From contig MLAX01000005.1 of assembly GCA_001890945.1 (NCBI GenBank), forward strand, positions 248,001 through 312,000: a DNA stretch of 64,000 bases, written 5' to 3'. The notes beneath the pieces were generated by a model. That model had not been told where the DNA came from and made no database searches. It was given only the letters and a program-made list of their open reading frames with translations. Of the stretch, positions 27,158 through 36,738 are shown piece by piece. The DNA is from Alphaproteobacteria bacterium AO1-B (GTDB taxonomy: Bacteria > Pseudomonadota > Alphaproteobacteria > Rhizobiales > Stappiaceae). Position 1 is the stretch's first letter. Each line of letters begins with the position of its first letter. The position numbers and the translations under genes were made by a program.

Positions 27158-27880
27158 ATGAGCAAGGTGGCATTGGTTACCGGAGGCACCCGCGGTATTG
27201 GCGAGGCAATCTCACGCGGATTGAAGGAAGCGGGTTACACCGTGGCGGCCACTTACGCCGGCAACACCGAGAAGGCTGAAGCCTTCAAGGCAGAGACCGG
27301 CATTCATGTTTACAAGTGGGACGTTTCCGATCCGGACGCTTGCGCTGCCGGCATTGCCCAGGTGGAAAGCGATCTCGGTCCAGTTGAAGTTCTGGTCAAC
27401 AACGCCGGCATCACGCGTGACGGCATGTTCCACAAGATGGACTTCGATCAATGGCGGGCCGTGATGTCCACCAACCTTGATTCCATGTTCACCATGACGC
27501 ACCCGGTGATCAACGGCATGCGCAGCCGGGGCTCCGGACGTATCATCAACATCTCGTCCATCAACGGCCAAAAGGGTCAGATGGGCCAGACCAACTACTC
27601 CGCCGCAAAAGCCGGTGTGATCGGCTTTACAAAGGCGCTGGCTCAGGAAAACGCCTTCAAGGGCATCACCGTCAACTGCGTGTGCCCGGGCTACATCGGC
27701 ACCGACATGGTTGCAGCCATGCCGGAGAAGGTCCTGGAATCCATCGTTGGCGGTATCCCGGTTGGCCGACTTGGCAAACCGGAAGAAATTGCAGAGACAG
27801 TTGTCTATCTGGCTTCCGACAAGGCCGGTTTCATGACAGGCGCTGTTATGACCATCAACGGTGGCCAGTACATGGCTTAA
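27158..27880 (+). CDS. phaB: Acetoacetyl-CoA reductase PhaB
   Basis: The 240-residue SDR enzyme has the cofactor motif VTGGTRGIGEAISRGL at the N-terminus, NNAGITRDGMFHKM, and the Ser-Tyr-Lys triad in NISSINGQKGQMGQTNYSAA. It reduces acetoacetyl-CoA to (R)-3-hydroxybutyryl-CoA, the PHB monomer, with NADPH. AGGAGGGG lies just before the ATG. It is followed by a strong terminator, closing the phaA-phaB unit. Confidence 0.97.
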   Translation: MSKVALVTGGTRGIGEAISRGLKEAGYTVAATYAGNTEKAEAFKAETGIHVYKWDVSDPDACAAGIAQVESDLGPVEVLVNNAGITRDGMFHKMDFDQWRAVMSTNLDSMFTMTHPVINGMRSRGSGRIINISSINGQKGQMGQTNYSAAKAGVIGFTKALAQENAFKGITVNCVCPGYIGTDMVAAMPEKVLESIVGGIPVGRLGKPEEIAETVVYLASDKAGFMTGAVMTINGGQYMA

Positions 27881-27902
27881 AGCCTGACGGTTCAATCTGA
27901 CG

Positions 27903-27927
27903 AAAAGGCGCCTGCGGGCGCCTTTTT
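27903..27927. terminator. Rho-independent terminator after phaB
   Basis: AAAAGGCGCC-TGCG-GGCGCCTTTTT is a compact perfect hairpin with T-run on the plus strand and A-run on the other side, so it can also serve the convergent DUF3299 gene. Confidence 0.92.
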
Positions 27928-27937
27928 GCTGTTAAGG

Positions 27938-28681
27938 CTACCGTGTGAAGGAGCGGAAGCCGCGGTCCCCGACATCTCTTTTTTGCGGCTCCAGCGCCCG
28001 GATATCGGTCACGTCCATGTCGAAGGATGCGGTGATTGTCACATCGCCATCCAGAAGATTGATTGTCTGTCTTGAGACACTCAGATCCAGGCGGCCCTGC
28101 AGAAGAACGGGTTTATAGAGTTCGGCCTCTGCCCAATCTTCTTCGAGCCTGTAGAAGATGATCTGGTTGGGCGCAGGTGCCGGGACATGACTGCACATGC
28201 CATAGCCAGAAACGAGATAGCCGTATTTCGCAGCGCCCGTTTCATCCAAGACCGGGATCATGTAGCCGGTGATTGCAACATCTTTGCCTGCGAGATCCGA
28301 ATTGCCCTTCAAACGCGCTTCGGCTCTTTTCCTGGCGACCTCATCGCGCTGGGCGAGAAGCTGATCGGTCTGGATCCCTGCGGCGGCAAGTTTGGCCTCC
28401 TCATCCTTCAGGCGGCGCTCCAGCTTGGCGCGCTCCTCAAGGGTCAGCCCACCGCTCTTCAGCCCATTTCGGATCCTGTAAACTGCTGCAAGTGACCTGA
28501 GTTCGGAAAGGTAGAGCGCTTCGAAAGGGTCCTCATACCGGGCGGCAGCCGGGTCCTTGAGATCAGGCCAGTCAATCGGTGTGACGGCCGCTGCCGGACC
28601 GACCGCAATCGCAAAAGTCAGCGCCGCGTAGACAAAGGCAGTTGCAGGGCGGCGCAAACCTGTTGGCGTGCTCCCAGCCAT
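27938..28681 (-). CDS. DUF3299 periplasmic protein
   Basis: The 247-residue protein has a signal peptide (LRRPATAFVYAALTFAIAVG, cleavage after AAA). A charged coiled-coil follows (about residues 70-135, ERAKLERRLKDEEAKLAAAG), then the DUF3299 domain: GYMIPVLDETGAAKYGYLVS and GMCSHVPAPAPNQIIFY. The Cys-x-His-Val-Pro motif is the family hallmark; the function is unknown, and members resemble periplasmic lipoprotein-transport accessory proteins. The ATG at 28681 is chosen for the signal peptide position. It is divergent from the methyltransferase at 28757. Confidence 0.85.
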   Translation of the reverse strand: MAGSTPTGLRRPATAFVYAALTFAIAVGPAAAVTPIDWPDLKDPAAARYEDPFEALYLSELRSLAAVYRIRNGLKSGGLTLEERAKLERRLKDEEAKLAAAGIQTDQLLAQRDEVARKRAEARLKGNSDLAGKDVAITGYMIPVLDETGAAKYGYLVSGYGMCSHVPAPAPNQIIFYRLEEDWAEAELYKPVLLQGRLDLSVSRQTINLLDGDVTITASFDMDVTDIRALEPQKRDVGDRGFRSFTR

Positions 28682-28756
28682 AAGAAGATAATCCCTTGCG
28701 CGCGCAACTCTCACTTGCAATGATTGCCTTATACGTTTTATGGGCGGCGGTGATTT

Positions 28757-29581
28757 ATGAAATTCCTTGCGCAAGCTTACCAGAATGCAGACGCGTTTTC
28801 CGGTTCGGAGTTGGAAAATCTGGAAGGCCTCTTACACCTGATGGCTGCGCATCCAGGTTTTCAGGCCTACAAGGAGGTCTCGTATGGACTATTGGAGCTG
28901 TCGCCCGAGAGCCACGTTGCAGATGTTGCCTGTGGCCTTGGTTTCGACCTGCCGCATCTGAAAGCGCTGGTTCCAAGAGGAGCGGTGACAGGGTTTGACC
29001 TGAGCGCCAAGTTTCTCGCCTCGGCAAAGGCGCGCATTCAGACCGCAGCACGCGGCATCGATGCCTCCATCCACTTCCAGCAAAGCGACATCAAGGCCTT
29101 GGCCGCTGACACAGGTGCCTTTGATGCCGTTCGCATTGACCGGTCTCTGCAACACATCCCGGAGCCCGAGGTGGCGATTGCCGAGATGCTCCGGATCGTC
29201 AGGCCCGGCGGCATCCTCTGCGCGGCCGAGCCGGATTGGGGAAGTTTTGTGATTGCCTCGAGCGCCCCGGAGATCGCAACAAAGGTTGCCGCAGTTTATG
29301 CCTGTGCCCTGGTCAATCCGCGGATTGGCCGGGACCTTGTGGATTTGATCGGAACGCAAACGGAGTTGACCCACCACAGTGTGCATTCCCTGTTGTTCGA
29401 GAGTTTGGCCGACCTCAACCGCATGTGCGTCCTTGGCGATATTACGGCCCGCAGTGTCGAAGCAGGCGTCATCACGTCATCGGAAAACGCAAGGTTCTGG
29501 CAGGATCTTGAAGAGCGGGACCGTGCTGGCCGGTGTTTTGCCAACTTGAATATCCATTTGGTTTCGGGGCGAAAACCTTGA
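28757..29581 (+). CDS. Class I SAM-dependent methyltransferase
   Basis: The 274-residue Rossmann methyltransferase has motif I VADVACGLGFDLPHL (about residue 54), motif II VTGFDLSAKFLASAKARI, motif IV AFDAVRIDRSLQHIPEPE and post-motif RIVRPGGILCAAEPDW. The substrate cannot be told; the fold resembles UbiE/Methyltransf_11 types. It is divergent (75 bp) from the DUF3299 gene and about 106 bp upstream of yciB. Confidence 0.82.
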   Translation: MKFLAQAYQNADAFSGSELENLEGLLHLMAAHPGFQAYKEVSYGLLELSPESHVADVACGLGFDLPHLKALVPRGAVTGFDLSAKFLASAKARIQTAARGIDASIHFQQSDIKALAADTGAFDAVRIDRSLQHIPEPEVAIAEMLRIVRPGGILCAAEPDWGSFVIASSAPEIATKVAAVYACALVNPRIGRDLVDLIGTQTELTHHSVHSLLFESLADLNRMCVLGDITARSVEAGVITSSENARFWQDLEERDRAGRCFANLNIHLVSGRKP

Positions 29582-29687
29582 CCATGGTGTCTTTCCGGAC
29601 GGTTTGAGCGCTTTATCGCGCCCCAAGCCTTGACCGGCCGCCCCGGTTATCCCTATTTCCGGGACAGCTGAGCACCGGAGAGACTTT

Positions 29688-30329
29688 ATGGAATTGGAAC
29701 GCGCCCCGAATGACCCGTCCCGCAAGGAACTGTCGCCGCTTTTGAAGCTGGCCTTGGAGTTGGGACCGCTCGGCGTTTTCTTTCTCTTTAATTCCAGGGG
29801 CGAACAAATCGCGGAGAGTTTTCCGGTCCTCCAGGCGGTAGGTGAACCGATCTTTCTGGCAACGGCCGCATTCATGGTGGCGATCACCATCTCGCTGGTT
29901 GTCTCACTCTCTCTGACGAAGCGTTTGCCGATCATGCCGCTGGTCTCCGGCGTGGTCGTGATCGTGTTCGGTGCACTGACCTTGTGGCTCCACGATGAGC
30001 TTTTCATCAAGTTGAAGCCGACCATCGTCAACAGCCTGTTCGGGGCCATCCTGCTTGGAGGTCTGTTCTTCGGCAAGGCCCTGCTCGGGTATGTGTTCGA
30101 CAGCGCGTTCAAATTGACCGACGAAGGCTGGCGCAAGCTGACCTTCCGCTGGGGCGTCTTTTTCTTTGTCTTGGCGGCGATCAACGAGATCGTCTGGCGC
30201 AGTTTCTCGACCGACTTCTGGGTCAGCTTCAAGGTTTTCGGGGTCATGCCGATCACCCTGATTTTTACCCTTACCCAGCTTCCCCTGATTCAGAAACATG
30301 CGATTGTCGAGGACGAAGAAGAGGCTTGA
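29688..30329 (+). CDS. yciB: Inner membrane-spanning protein YciB (septation protein A family)
   Basis: The 213-residue protein has five to six membrane spans. The YciB signature is visible as [18 protein letters not shown] near the N-terminus, then [40 protein letters not shown] and [19 protein letters not shown]. YciB is involved in envelope integrity and cell division in enterobacteria; the precise role here is not known. The stop codon lies inside a perfect 16-bp palindrome (AGGCTTGATCAAGCCT, 30323-30338), which may act as a small hairpin toward the convergent gene. Confidence 0.92.
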   Translation: MELERAPNDPSRKELSPLLKLALELGPLGVFFLFNSRGEQIAESFPVLQAVGEPIFLATAAFMVAITISLVVSLSLTKRLPIMPLVSGVVVIVFGALTLWLHDELFIKLKPTIVNSLFGAILLGGLFFGKALLGYVFDSAFKLTDEGWRKLTFRWGVFFFVLAAINEIVWRSFSTDFWVSFKVFGVMPITLIFTLTQLPLIQKHAIVEDEEEA

Positions 30330-30365
30330 TCAAGCCTTCGATAATCGCTGCTGTTTCTAGTTGAA

Positions 30366-30788
30366 TTAATGCATCTCACCGTGGCCGAAGGCGACGTCGC
30401 GGCGGGCGCCGGTGATGGAGATTGAAAAACCTGCGATGACATCGATCAGGGCAATCACCATCAAGATGAAGAACACGGACGTTGCCGCCTGCGGAATAAT
30501 CAGGAACTCCACCAGGAAGGCAACGAACACCAGCACGGACAGCATGTGATCGACGACGGCGGCTTTACCGATCCGTGTGGCTTTCAGGATTTCGATAAAC
30601 AAGAAAAACAGGCCCGCCGTGATCAGGAGATCGCTGGCGAGCAGCTGAAAGTCGGCACCGGAGACCATTACGATCGAGAGGACCGGCGTTGACCAGAAAT
30701 TCGGGTCCGCCGCGCCTGCGGTGAACGCAAAGCCGTTGTAGATCAAAAGAGCGAACAGTGTGAACGGAAGAGCGGATAACAGGCGCAT
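30366..30788 (-). CDS. Small four-span membrane protein of unknown function
   Basis: The 140-residue product has four hydrophobic helices (about residues 5-25, 45-65, 80-100 and 103-125). The motif ASDLLITAGLFFLFIEILKA in the second span and a short polar C-terminus (RRDVAFGHGEMH) are notable. I recall no named family. It is convergent with yciB, 36 bp apart, and has no neighbour on its own strand close enough to form an operon. Confidence 0.7.
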   Translation of the reverse strand: MRLLSALPFTLFALLIYNGFAFTAGAADPNFWSTPVLSIVMVSGADFQLLASDLLITAGLFFLFIEILKATRIGKAAVVDHMLSVLVFVAFLVEFLIIPQAATSVFFILMVIALIDVIAGFSISITGARRDVAFGHGEMH

Positions 30789-31171
30789 CAGGCGGCTCCG
30801 GTGTGAAACAAGAAGATCCTCGCAGAAGGTCTAGCAACTTCGGCCCGGAAAGTCTCTGTGGAAGTCTGTGGGTACGCCTGTTTCAGTTGGTCCGCGCTGC
30901 ACTCAGCAAGAAGCCGCCAACAGCATTTTCGTCGTTCAGTGCGAAGCGTTGTCTAGATCCGCGGGCGCTAAACCGGCAACGGTTTCGCGCCTAAAGCTGA
31001 TCGCTTTTGAAGTGGTCGAGTATCTTTGGGTGTTTGTTCTAAAACGACCCATGTAGAAACTCGAGGGTGTGGCGGGAGGACGTGACCCCTCGCGGCCGCA
31101 TTTGGCCGGCACCATCGACTTTGCGCCGCCACAGCGGCACTCTAGTGTTTTTTGCAGTATGCCCCAAAAAG
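30789..31171. other. Intergenic region
   Basis: About 380 bp upstream of the small membrane protein gene and downstream of rpmF. No supportable gene, tRNA or repeat was found. The open frames present lack ribosome-binding sites and protein-like composition. Confidence 0.45.
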
Positions 31172-31204
31172 AAAAAGGCCGACCTGTCGGAACAAGGTCA
31201 GCCT
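31172..31204 (-). terminator. Rho-independent terminator of rpmF
   Basis: On the minus strand GGCTGACCT and AGGTCGGCC form a 9-bp stem with one G-U pair around a 9-base loop and run into TTTTTC. It lies 75 bp after the rpmF stop. Confidence 0.82.
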
Positions 31205-31278
31205 CAATCTTGTTTTGCCATACGGCGATCCAGCCTGATTACGGCTGCTTTCAGGACCAGCCCGAAAGCATGTCCGTC

Positions 31279-31464
31279 TTAGGCGTCGTCCTTAGCGGAC
31301 AGGATCTGACGGCCCCGGTACATGCCAGTCTTCAGATCAACGTGATGCGGGCGACGCAGTTCGCCCGAATCCTTGTCTTCGACATAGGTCGGCTGTTTCA
31401 GGGCGTCCGAAGAACGGCGAAAACCGCGCTTCATGCGCGAGGTTTTTCTCTTTGGAACGGCCAT
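31279..31464 (-). CDS. rpmF: 50S ribosomal protein L32
   Basis: The 61-residue protein is recognisable by [20 protein letters not shown] and [19 protein letters not shown]. It lacks the four Cys zinc ribbon of C+ L32, as is usual in alphaproteobacteria. It is monocistronic with its own terminator; mtgA lies 181 bp upstream on the same strand. Confidence 0.97.
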   Translation of the reverse strand: MAVPKRKTSRMKRGFRRSSDALKQPTYVEDKDSGELRRPHHVDLKTGMYRGRQILSAKDDA

Positions 31465-31645
31465 TTTGTTTTTCTCCGTGGTCCATACCCATGCGGCCCG
31501 GACCGGGAAAGCCCGGGGCGTGGCTGCACGCAGGTGTTCGAATGCGCGGCGTTATACAGGCAACGCCGACGTTTTGCCACCCCATTGATGAAATTTTCTT
31601 TTGACCTGATAGGCGGGATGCCGGCCAGCGGATAGGGGCTTGTGA

Positions 31646-32377
31646 TTATTTCCCCAGAACACATTTGAAAATTGGCCCGGCGCTGCGGACGCGGGCGACG
31701 TTCTTGGACGCCAGGCGCTGGTGTCCTGCTGACGGTTTGGCCGGGTTGCGGCCAAGCGGATTGGGTAGAGCAGTTGCCAGCCGGGCTGCCTCTCGTCTGC
31801 TCAAGTCTTTGGCAGGTTTGCCAAACCAGGCGTGGGCAGCTGCCTCTGCCCCAAAAATTCCCTCACCCCACTCGGCGATATTCAAATAGATTTCCAGGAT
31901 CCGTTTTTTGGTCAGGATCGCGTCCAGCATGAGCGCGAGCGGAATTTCCAGGCCCTTGCGGATGTAGGACCGGTCATTCCACAAAAAGAGGTTCTTGGCC
32001 GTCTGCATGGTGATGGTGCTGGCGCCCCGCGGACGCTCCCCCTCACTCAACGCCTCGACCTGTTCCCGCAAGGCGCCCCAGTCTACCCCGTGACTGATGC
32101 AAAACCTGCCGTCTTCCGACGCAATAACCGAGCGGATCAGATTGGGCGATATGTCTTCCAGCGGAACCCATTGCCTGTCCACCCAGAGAAATTGCACATA
32201 ACGGGCGAGCATCAAAGTGCTGACCGGTGGCACAACAGAGTAGATCACGGTCAGGACCGGCGGCACCAATAAGAGAACCACGAGAAGCTGCACCAGCCGC
32301 CTGCGGAAACCCTTCCAGGTCAAGATCCCATGTTCGGACCTTCGGGTCTTGTCCGTTTTGGCCTCAGCCCGTGGCAT
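31646..32377 (-). CDS. mtgA: Monofunctional peptidoglycan glycosyltransferase MtgA
   Basis: The 243-residue GT51 enzyme has a single N-terminal membrane anchor (about residues 27-50). The catalytic Glu motif is IASEDGRFCISHGVDWGAL (about residue 87), followed by GASTITMQTAKNLFLWNDRS, KKRILEIYLNIAEWGEGIFG and RREAARLATALPNP. It polymerises lipid II glycan strands without a transpeptidase domain. Its start overlaps the stop of the upstream cfa-type gene by 14 bp, so the two are translationally linked. Confidence 0.95.
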   Translation of the reverse strand: MPRAEAKTDKTRRSEHGILTWKGFRRRLVQLLVVLLLVPPVLTVIYSVVPPVSTLMLARYVQFLWVDRQWVPLEDISPNLIRSVIASEDGRFCISHGVDWGALREQVEALSEGERPRGASTITMQTAKNLFLWNDRSYIRKGLEIPLALMLDAILTKKRILEIYLNIAEWGEGIFGAEAAAHAWFGKPAKDLSRREAARLATALPNPLGRNPAKPSAGHQRLASKNVARVRSAGPIFKCVLGK

Positions 32378-33584
32378 TCATTTCCCGTTCGTTGTCGACG
32401 ATAAAGTCCCGGATGATCGGCACGGCGTCGCGCTCTTTCGACAAAAGCAACTGCATCACCATGTTCGATCCGTGCAGGAACCCGAGCTCCGCCGCACACA
32501 GATAGAATTCCCACATTCGGCAGAAGCGTTCGTCGTAAAGATCGGCTGCTTCCTGCCACTTGTCCAGGAACCGCACCCGCCAATCCCGGCAGGTATAATA
32601 GTAGTGCAGACGCAGGATTTCTGCGTCGCACACCCATAGCCCAAGGCGTTCGGTCGATGCAAAGACTTCCGAGAGCGCCGGCACATAGCCGCCGGGAAAA
32701 ATGTACTTGCGGAAGAACGGACCGGTGGTTCCTGGAGGGGTCATGCGGCCGATCGAGTGGATCACGGCAAAGCCGTTGTCGGTCAGGCACTCCTTCACCT
32801 TGGCGAAATACTCATCCTGGTGACCGATCCCGACATGCTCCATCATGCCAACGGAAATCACCCGATCAAACTGGCCTTCAAATTCCCGGTAATCCTTGAG
32901 GACAAACGTGACCTTGTCTTCAACGCCGGCTTCGCGAACGCGTTCCTCGGCGATCTTTACCTGCTCAGGCGATACATTCAGCGAGGTGACCTTGGCGCCG
33001 GCCTTCGCTATTTGGATCGCGAGCGATCCCCAGCCGCCGCCGATTTCCAGTACCTCCATGCCCGGCTTTAGGTCGAGCTTTGCGACCAAATGGGTCAGTT
33101 TGGCCGCCTGGGCGTCCTCAAGGCTTTCGTCGGGGCTCGTGTAATAGGCGCAGGAGTAATTCATCCCGTCATCAAGAAACAGGCGGTAGAGGTCGGTTGA
33201 GAGATCATAGTGATGCCGCGCCTGTTTCTTGGCTTTGTCGACGCTGTTGGCTTGCTGGCGGCGGCGGAAAGCCTTCCAGCCCTTGCGAAGGAGCCCCTGG
33301 ACCGGATGCGCTCCCAAAGGTGCCCGGTTGATCGAAAACAGAAACAAGAAATCGTAGCAGGTCGACCCTTCCTCCATGGTGAGCGTGCCGTCCATGTAGG
33401 CTTCGCCTGCTGCCAGCTCCGGATTGAGAAACAGCGACGTGTAAAGTTTTTTGTCATGCAGCCTGATTGTGACAGTCGGTCCGTTCTCGCCGGATCCGAA
33501 TTCATGCAACCCACCGGACACATCATAAACGCGCATCCGTCCGTTCTTGATGAAGGTGCGGAGCAAGCTGGACAGCAATTTCAT
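32364..33584 (-). CDS. cfa: Cyclopropane-fatty-acyl-phospholipid synthase family methyltransferase
   Basis: The 406-residue enzyme has an N-terminal lipid-binding part. The CFA motif ARHHYDLSTDLYRLFLDDGM is followed by NYSCAYYTSPDESLEDAQ, the SAM site LEIGGGWGSLAIQIAKAGA (about residue 185), SVGMMEHVGIGHQDEYF and IGRMTPPGTTGPFFRKYIFP. It would methylenate unsaturated fatty acyl chains of membrane phospholipids. The ATG is set at 33584 with GGAG 9 bp upstream; 15 further codons are open. It leads a two-gene unit with mtgA. Confidence 0.93.
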   Translation of the reverse strand: MKLLSSLLRTFIKNGRMRVYDVSGGLHEFGSGENGPTVTIRLHDKKLYTSLFLNPELAAGEAYMDGTLTMEEGSTCYDFLFLFSINRAPLGAHPVQGLLRKGWKAFRRRQQANSVDKAKKQARHHYDLSTDLYRLFLDDGMNYSCAYYTSPDESLEDAQAAKLTHLVAKLDLKPGMEVLEIGGGWGSLAIQIAKAGAKVTSLNVSPEQVKIAEERVREAGVEDKVTFVLKDYREFEGQFDRVISVGMMEHVGIGHQDEYFAKVKECLTDNGFAVIHSIGRMTPPGTTGPFFRKYIFPGGYVPALSEVFASTERLGLWVCDAEILRLHYYYTCRDWRVRFLDKWQEAADLYDERFCRMWEFYLCAAELGFLHGSNMVMQLLLSKERDAVPIIRDFIVDNEREMNATG

Positions 33585-33728
33585 ATGTAAATTCTCCAAG
33601 GGATTGCGGCCGGTGCGGCGGGTAGGCAAAAGCGGACTAATTCCAAAGACAAGCCTTGACGATACAGCGATTTCGCTTCAGGGAAACCCCATTGGCAAAG
33701 ACTGTAAACCCGGCTCTGGAGCCCTCGT

Positions 33729-34634
33729 GTGACATTTGACCTGAAATCCCATCTGGCGGCGCAGGCCGGACGCATCGAGACGGCTCTGACCAGCCTGCTG
33801 CAGAACCACCCGAGCGATGGCGAAATTTCCCGTCCGGAGCGGCTCGCGAATGCCATGCGTCATGGCGCGCTTAACGGCGGCAAACGTCTGCGCCCGGTGC
33901 TGGTCATGGATGCGGCAGGGCTTTTCGGCCGGGCAGATGAAGGGGTGGTGCAGGCGGGCTGTGCCCTGGAACTCATCCATTGTTATTCGCTGGTTCATGA
34001 TGACCTGCCAGCCATGGATGATGATGATCTGCGCCGTGGGCAACCGACGGTGCACAAGGCCTATGATGATGCGACCGCCATTCTTGCAGGTGACGCTCTT
34101 TTGACGCTGGCTTTTGATGTCATCACCGATGAGGCGGTGCATCCGGAGGCAGGAACCCGGTTAAGATTATGCCGCGAGCTTGCCCGGGCGTCCGGCATTG
34201 GCGGCATGGCCGGGGGGCAGATGCTGGATTTGGAATCGGAGCACCGGGACCGGTCCGAAGCTGAGATCCGCCACCTTCAATCGATGAAGACCGGTGCGCT
34301 TTTGCGCTATGCCTGCCGGGCAGGCGCCATTTTGGGCGATGCTTCAGATGCCGATGTGGACCGCTTGACCCGCTTTGGAGAAATCATCGGCCTCGCCTTT
34401 CAGCTGGCAGATGATCTTCTGGACGTGGAAGCAAGTCCGGAAGCCATGGGCAAGGCAACGGGCAAGGACGCGGAAGCCGGCAAGGCAACGCTTGTCGGTC
34501 TGATGGGCATAGACAAGACCCGCGCTGAGTTGCGGGGGCTTCTTCAGGAAGCCCATGGCCTGATGGCGCCTTATGGGAGCAAGGCCACTGCGCTCAACGC
34601 ATTGGCAGACTACATCGTCACACGCTCAAATTAA
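33729..34634 (+). CDS. ispA: Short-chain polyprenyl diphosphate synthase (farnesyl diphosphate synthase)
   Basis: The 301-residue trans-prenyltransferase has the first Asp-rich motif in LVHDDLPAMDDDDLRRGQPT (about residue 93) and the second in FQLADDLLDVEASPEA (about 233). The GGKRLRPVL motif is near residue 50. The residue pattern before the first motif (CALELIHCYS, with Tyr then Ser just before LVHDD) fits a C15-forming enzyme. It makes farnesyl diphosphate for ubiquinone, undecaprenyl and hopanoid pathways. The GTG start follows GGAG by about 8 bp. It is divergent from the cfa gene; no xseB or dxs is adjacent. Confidence 0.92.
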   Translation: MTFDLKSHLAAQAGRIETALTSLLQNHPSDGEISRPERLANAMRHGALNGGKRLRPVLVMDAAGLFGRADEGVVQAGCALELIHCYSLVHDDLPAMDDDDLRRGQPTVHKAYDDATAILAGDALLTLAFDVITDEAVHPEAGTRLRLCRELARASGIGGMAGGQMLDLESEHRDRSEAEIRHLQSMKTGALLRYACRAGAILGDASDADVDRLTRFGEIIGLAFQLADDLLDVEASPEAMGKATGKDAEAGKATLVGLMGIDKTRAELRGLLQEAHGLMAPYGSKATALNALADYIVTRSN

Positions 34635-34657
34635 TAGGTCCTGACCCTAGAGCCCAG

Positions 34658-35581
34658 TCAGTCGCCCGAATGGCGTCCGAAGTCCGGCGCATCGGTTTCC
34701 TGACCCGCTTCAATGATCGAGCGGCGGATGCTGCGGGTTCGCTCAAACATATCGAACAACTTGTCGCCGTCGCCCCAACGGATGGCCCTTTGCAGGGCCG
34801 ATAGATCTTCTGAAAACCGTGCCAGCATCTCCAGGATGGCGTCCTTGTTGTTCAGACACACATCCCGCCACATGGTCGGGTCAGACGCTGCAAGACGTGT
34901 GAAGTCCCGGAAACCGGAGGCCGAATACTTGATTACCTCTGATTTCGTGACCGCTTCCAGATCGTCGGCCGTGCCAACGATGTTGTAGGCAATGACATGC
35001 GGCAGGTGAGACACGATCGCGAGCACGAGGTCGTGGTGCTTGGGATCCATCAGATCGACATCAGAACCGCAGCCCTGCCAGAAAGCCTTCAGCTTTTCCA
35101 GCGCGTCCGGGTCGGTGTTTTCCGGCGGTGTCAGAATGCACCAGCGCTGATCAAACAGGGTTGGAAAGCCGGCATCCGGACCGGACTGTTCAGTACCCGC
35201 GATCGGATGGCCCGGGATGAAATGCACACCTTCCGGCACATGCGGCGCGACCTGCTCGACAACAGACCCTTTGGTCGAGCCGGCGTCTGTCAGGATTGCC
35301 CCCTTTTTCAAGGCGGGAGCAATCCATTTTGCGATCGCTTCATTTGCCCCAACCGGCACGCAGAGGATGACAAGGTCTGCCCCTTCGACCGCAACAGCGG
35401 CATCGACCGAATAGCTGTCTCCAAGCCCCAACTCCTCAGCCCGCTGTAGCGTCGCTTCGGAGCGGGTGGAGATTGCGATTTCTTTCACAAGGCCGCGCTG
35501 GCGGGCAACCTGGGCAAGGGATGACCCGATCAGGCCAATCCCGATCAGGGCCATGCGCTCAAAAATGGGGGCGTTGGTCAT
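34658..35581 (-). CDS. tyrC: Prephenate/arogenate (cyclohexadienyl) dehydrogenase
   Basis: The 307-residue enzyme starts with the NAD-binding motif MALIGIGLIGSSLAQVARQR. The active-site region shows DAGSTKGSVVEQVAPHVPEG, HFIPGHPIAGTEQSGP and the HHDLVLAIVSHLPHVIAYN helix. It oxidatively decarboxylates prephenate or arogenate toward tyrosine. No ACT domain is present. It is the last gene of the chorismate mutase-hisC-tyrC operon (14 bp after hisC), which gives the full chorismate-to-Tyr route here. Confidence 0.94.
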   Translation of the reverse strand: MTNAPIFERMALIGIGLIGSSLAQVARQRGLVKEIAISTRSEATLQRAEELGLGDSYSVDAAVAVEGADLVILCVPVGANEAIAKWIAPALKKGAILTDAGSTKGSVVEQVAPHVPEGVHFIPGHPIAGTEQSGPDAGFPTLFDQRWCILTPPENTDPDALEKLKAFWQGCGSDVDLMDPKHHDLVLAIVSHLPHVIAYNIVGTADDLEAVTKSEVIKYSASGFRDFTRLAASDPTMWRDVCLNNKDAILEMLARFSEDLSALQRAIRWGDGDKLFDMFERTRSIRRSIIEAGQETDAPDFGRHSGD

Positions 35582-35595
35582 AAGGTCTTTTTATT

Positions 35596-36738
35596 TTAGG
35601 CTTGCGCCAGAAAATCCTTCAGATGCGCAACCACGGTGCGGTTGGCCTCTTCGCTGCCAATGGTCATGCGAATTGCGTTCGGCAGGCCGTAATTGCCGAC
35701 CAAGCGCAGAACACAGCCGCGTTCCAGAAGATAGGCATCCGCATCTGTTGCCCGTTTGCCATCAACGTCCGGGAAATGGACCAGAACGAAATTGCCAACA
35801 CTAGGAGTGACAGTCAGGCCGAGTTTTTCCAGTTCGGACGTCACCCACGGCAGCCATTTTTCGTTGTGTTCAACCGATGCGGTTACGAAAGCCCGGTCGT
35901 GGACAGCAGCTGCGCCTGCGGCAATCGCAACCCCGGATACGTTGAACGGCCCGCGGATGCGGTTCATCGCGTCAATCACGTGCGCCGGGCCGAAGCCCCA
36001 ACCGAGACGCAGGTTGGCAAGGCCGTAGATCTTCGAAAAAGTCCGGGTCATGACAACGTTGTCGGCAGTCGCCGCCAGCTCGATCCCGCTTTCATAATCG
36101 TTCCGGCGGACGTATTCGCCGTAAGCGGCATCCAGCACGAGAAGAACATGCGGCGGCAAAGCCTGATGCAGGCGCTTGACTTCCTCAAACGGGATGTAGG
36201 TGCCGGTCGGATTGTTCGGATTGGCCAGGAACACCATCTTTGTCTTGCTGGTCACCCGTTCCAGGATCGCGTCCACATCGGTGGTGAAGTCTTTTTCCGG
36301 CGCAACGACCGGTGTTGCCCCAGCGGCGCGGATTGCGATCTCGTATACGAGAAAGCCGTGTTCAGAATAGATCGCCTCATCACCTTCATCGAGATAGGTG
36401 TTGGCGAGCATGCTCAGGATTTCATCCGAACCTGCACCGCAAATGATGCGATCCGGATTGAGGCCGTAAACATCCCCGATCGCGGCCCGCAATTCGGTCG
36501 CCCCGCCGTCCGGATAGAGCTCCAAAGACTTTGCAACGCCTTCGATTGCTTGGGACACCGCGTCGCTGAAACCAAGCGGCGTTTCATTTGACGAGAGTTT
36601 ATGAAGCGTCTTGCCATGCGAGCCCTTGGATTTGCCCGGAACATAGGGGGCAATATCCAACACGCCTTGTTTCGGCTGCGGGCGGCTCTGAACGGCCGTC
36701 TGATCGACTTCAGTCACTGCAATCGTCATGTCATTCAT
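35596..36738 (-). CDS. hisC: Histidinol-phosphate / aromatic aminotransferase HisC
   Basis: The 380-residue fold-type I PLP enzyme has [57 protein letters not shown] and the PLP Lys in [19 protein letters not shown] (about residue 235). Its position between chorismate mutase and TyrC suggests it serves as an aromatic (Tyr/Phe) aminotransferase as well as, or instead of, histidine synthesis. The start overlaps the chorismate mutase stop as ATGA, so they are coupled. Confidence 0.93.
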   Translation of the reverse strand: MNDMTIAVTEVDQTAVQSRPQPKQGVLDIAPYVPGKSKGSHGKTLHKLSSNETPLGFSDAVSQAIEGVAKSLELYPDGGATELRAAIGDVYGLNPDRIICGAGSDEILSMLANTYLDEGDEAIYSEHGFLVYEIAIRAAGATPVVAPEKDFTTDVDAILERVTSKTKMVFLANPNNPTGTYIPFEEVKRLHQALPPHVLLVLDAAYGEYVRRNDYESGIELAATADNVVMTRTFSKIYGLANLRLGWGFGPAHVIDAMNRIRGPFNVSGVAIAAGAAAVHDRAFVTASVEHNEKWLPWVTSELEKLGLTVTPSVGNFVLVHFPDVDGKRATDADAYLLERGCVLRLVGNYGLPNAIRMTIGSEEANRTVVAHLKDFLAQA

